Shown here in pieces: positions 63,344-64,000 of a stretch of DNA of 64,000 nucleotides (the stretch's first letter is position 1; each line of letters begins with the position of its first letter). Both the position numbers and the translations under genes were made by a program. The DNA is from Niebla homalea. Its lineage: Eukaryota; Ascomycota; Lecanoromycetes; Lecanorales; Ramalinaceae. The stretch lies in NCBI GenBank assembly GCA_019925105.1, contig JAHGAU010000001.1, positions 1,550,001 through 1,614,000 on the forward strand, read 5' to 3'. The notes under the pieces are model-generated. The model was not told the origin of the DNA. It did no database searches and saw only the letters and a list, made by a program, of their open reading frames with translations.

Positions 63344-64000
63344 AATGGAACGTGTACGTGGATTCAACTTTCTTGCAACGGCTCCTCACAAACTGGTTCA
63401 ACTGCAAAGTCTTGGAAAGCGGAAGATGTCGACGATCGCCAAATGCGTGCTTTCAGCTCAGAAGAATCCTACACAAAACTCAGGTGAAACAGCACAGAGG
63501 ACAAAGGGGAGGCAAATGCAGCCATCAACGCAGATAGCATGCAAACGCGGGGCAACGGAAGCCTCCAATCGATCGACCCCGCAAACCAAGAGGGTTGGAA
63601 CATTCGGGAGTTGGAAGTTCCCAACTTCCCAAGAACTTTAGCAATGATAGACATGCCTTTTTGAGGATGCTGATAAGCAGCAGATCGCCCATTGACCAAT
63701 CACACACTCATCCGCCAATCGTATCCGAAGCTGCATGATCTCACAAAAGAGGGTCATCATCTTGAGTGGTCTCGATTCACTTTCTTCGTAGCCTTACATC
63801 CAGACAAGGCTGATGGAATTCTCATTCTGACAACATTCTTGGTTCTCTTGGCTTACATTACCTTGTTTTCCTGCTGCCTTCCGTTGCAGGCGTAGCGTTG
63901 ATGGGGTGGTCTGCCTTGCTTACCGTATCCGCGTTGTTCGCATCCAAGTCGATCAAAGGTAGCCTTAGAAACTCTTGCTTATTCTTCCACGTGACCTGGC
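63344..64000. promoter_or_regulatory. Formamidase upstream region to window end
   Basis: About 650 bp with no supported gene. Two CCAAT pentamers occur near 63695-63720 (ACCAATCAC and GCCAATCG), typical of fungal CBC/HAP-bound promoters. Short frames such as 63692-63895 show nothing recognisable. Confidence 0.5.

Noticed and set aside
1..64000. tRNA, rRNA, CRISPR or telomeric repeats
   Set aside because: No B-box-like T-arm with matching acceptor stem was found by eye, no regularly spaced repeat-spacer array and no TTAGGG tract. A tRNAscan-SE/Infernal run would be decisive for small RNAs.

Overview
The window is nuclear DNA of a filamentous ascomycete (Pezizomycotina). The evidence is the many short introns (about 46-130 nt, with GTRNGT-type donors and CTRAY-like branch points), single-copy fungal housekeeping genes on both strands, a Zn2Cys6 regulator, and a non-reducing polyketide synthase (NR-PKS) with an N-terminal SAT domain. 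I cannot name a genus. All exon models were spliced by hand; reading-frame continuity was checked across each junction I report.

Layout. 1-7.4 kb holds SKI3 (+), VPS51 (-), RMI1 (+) and DPH7 (-). 7.4-12 kb is poorly conserved, with two weak hypothetical loci around an eIF4E-like-fold DUF1917 protein. 12-20 kb holds RPN12 (-), a Reb1-like Myb factor (+), COQ1 (-) and VMA12 (+). 20-25.5 kb holds allantoinase (+), an ankyrin-repeat protein (-) and RPN3 (-). 26-29.2 kb is a divergent pair: a Zn2Cys6 regulator rebuilt from three exons (-) and a CipB-like oxidoreductase (+). 29.5-33.9 kb holds SPC34 (+), a small His- and Cys-rich protein (-) and TAF12 (-).

34.6-47.4 kb is a compact candidate biosynthetic locus. 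It has a five-exon NR-PKS (about 2108 aa, SAT-KS-AT-PT-ACP-alpha/beta-hydrolase, no methyltransferase), a divergently transcribed five-exon P450, and a ten-exon secreted GMC oxidoreductase. A repeat-littered 1.4 kb spacer separates the last two. 48.4-63.3 kb holds a CorA-like membrane protein (-), VAC14 (-), a VOC-domain protein with a long basic tail (-), EMG1 (-), a Tc1/mariner-like MITE, a Cue3/ASCC2-like CUE protein (+) and a seven-exon formamidase (-).

The housekeeping genes cover RNA decay, GARP tethering, recombination, diphthamide, proteasome lid, Pol I/rDNA binding, ubiquinone, V-ATPase assembly, purine nitrogen use, kinetochore, TFIID/SAGA, PI(3,5)P2, ribosome biogenesis and ribosome quality control. 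They do not form a functional cluster. The PKS-P450-GMC block is the accessory part and the best candidate for undescribed chemistry.
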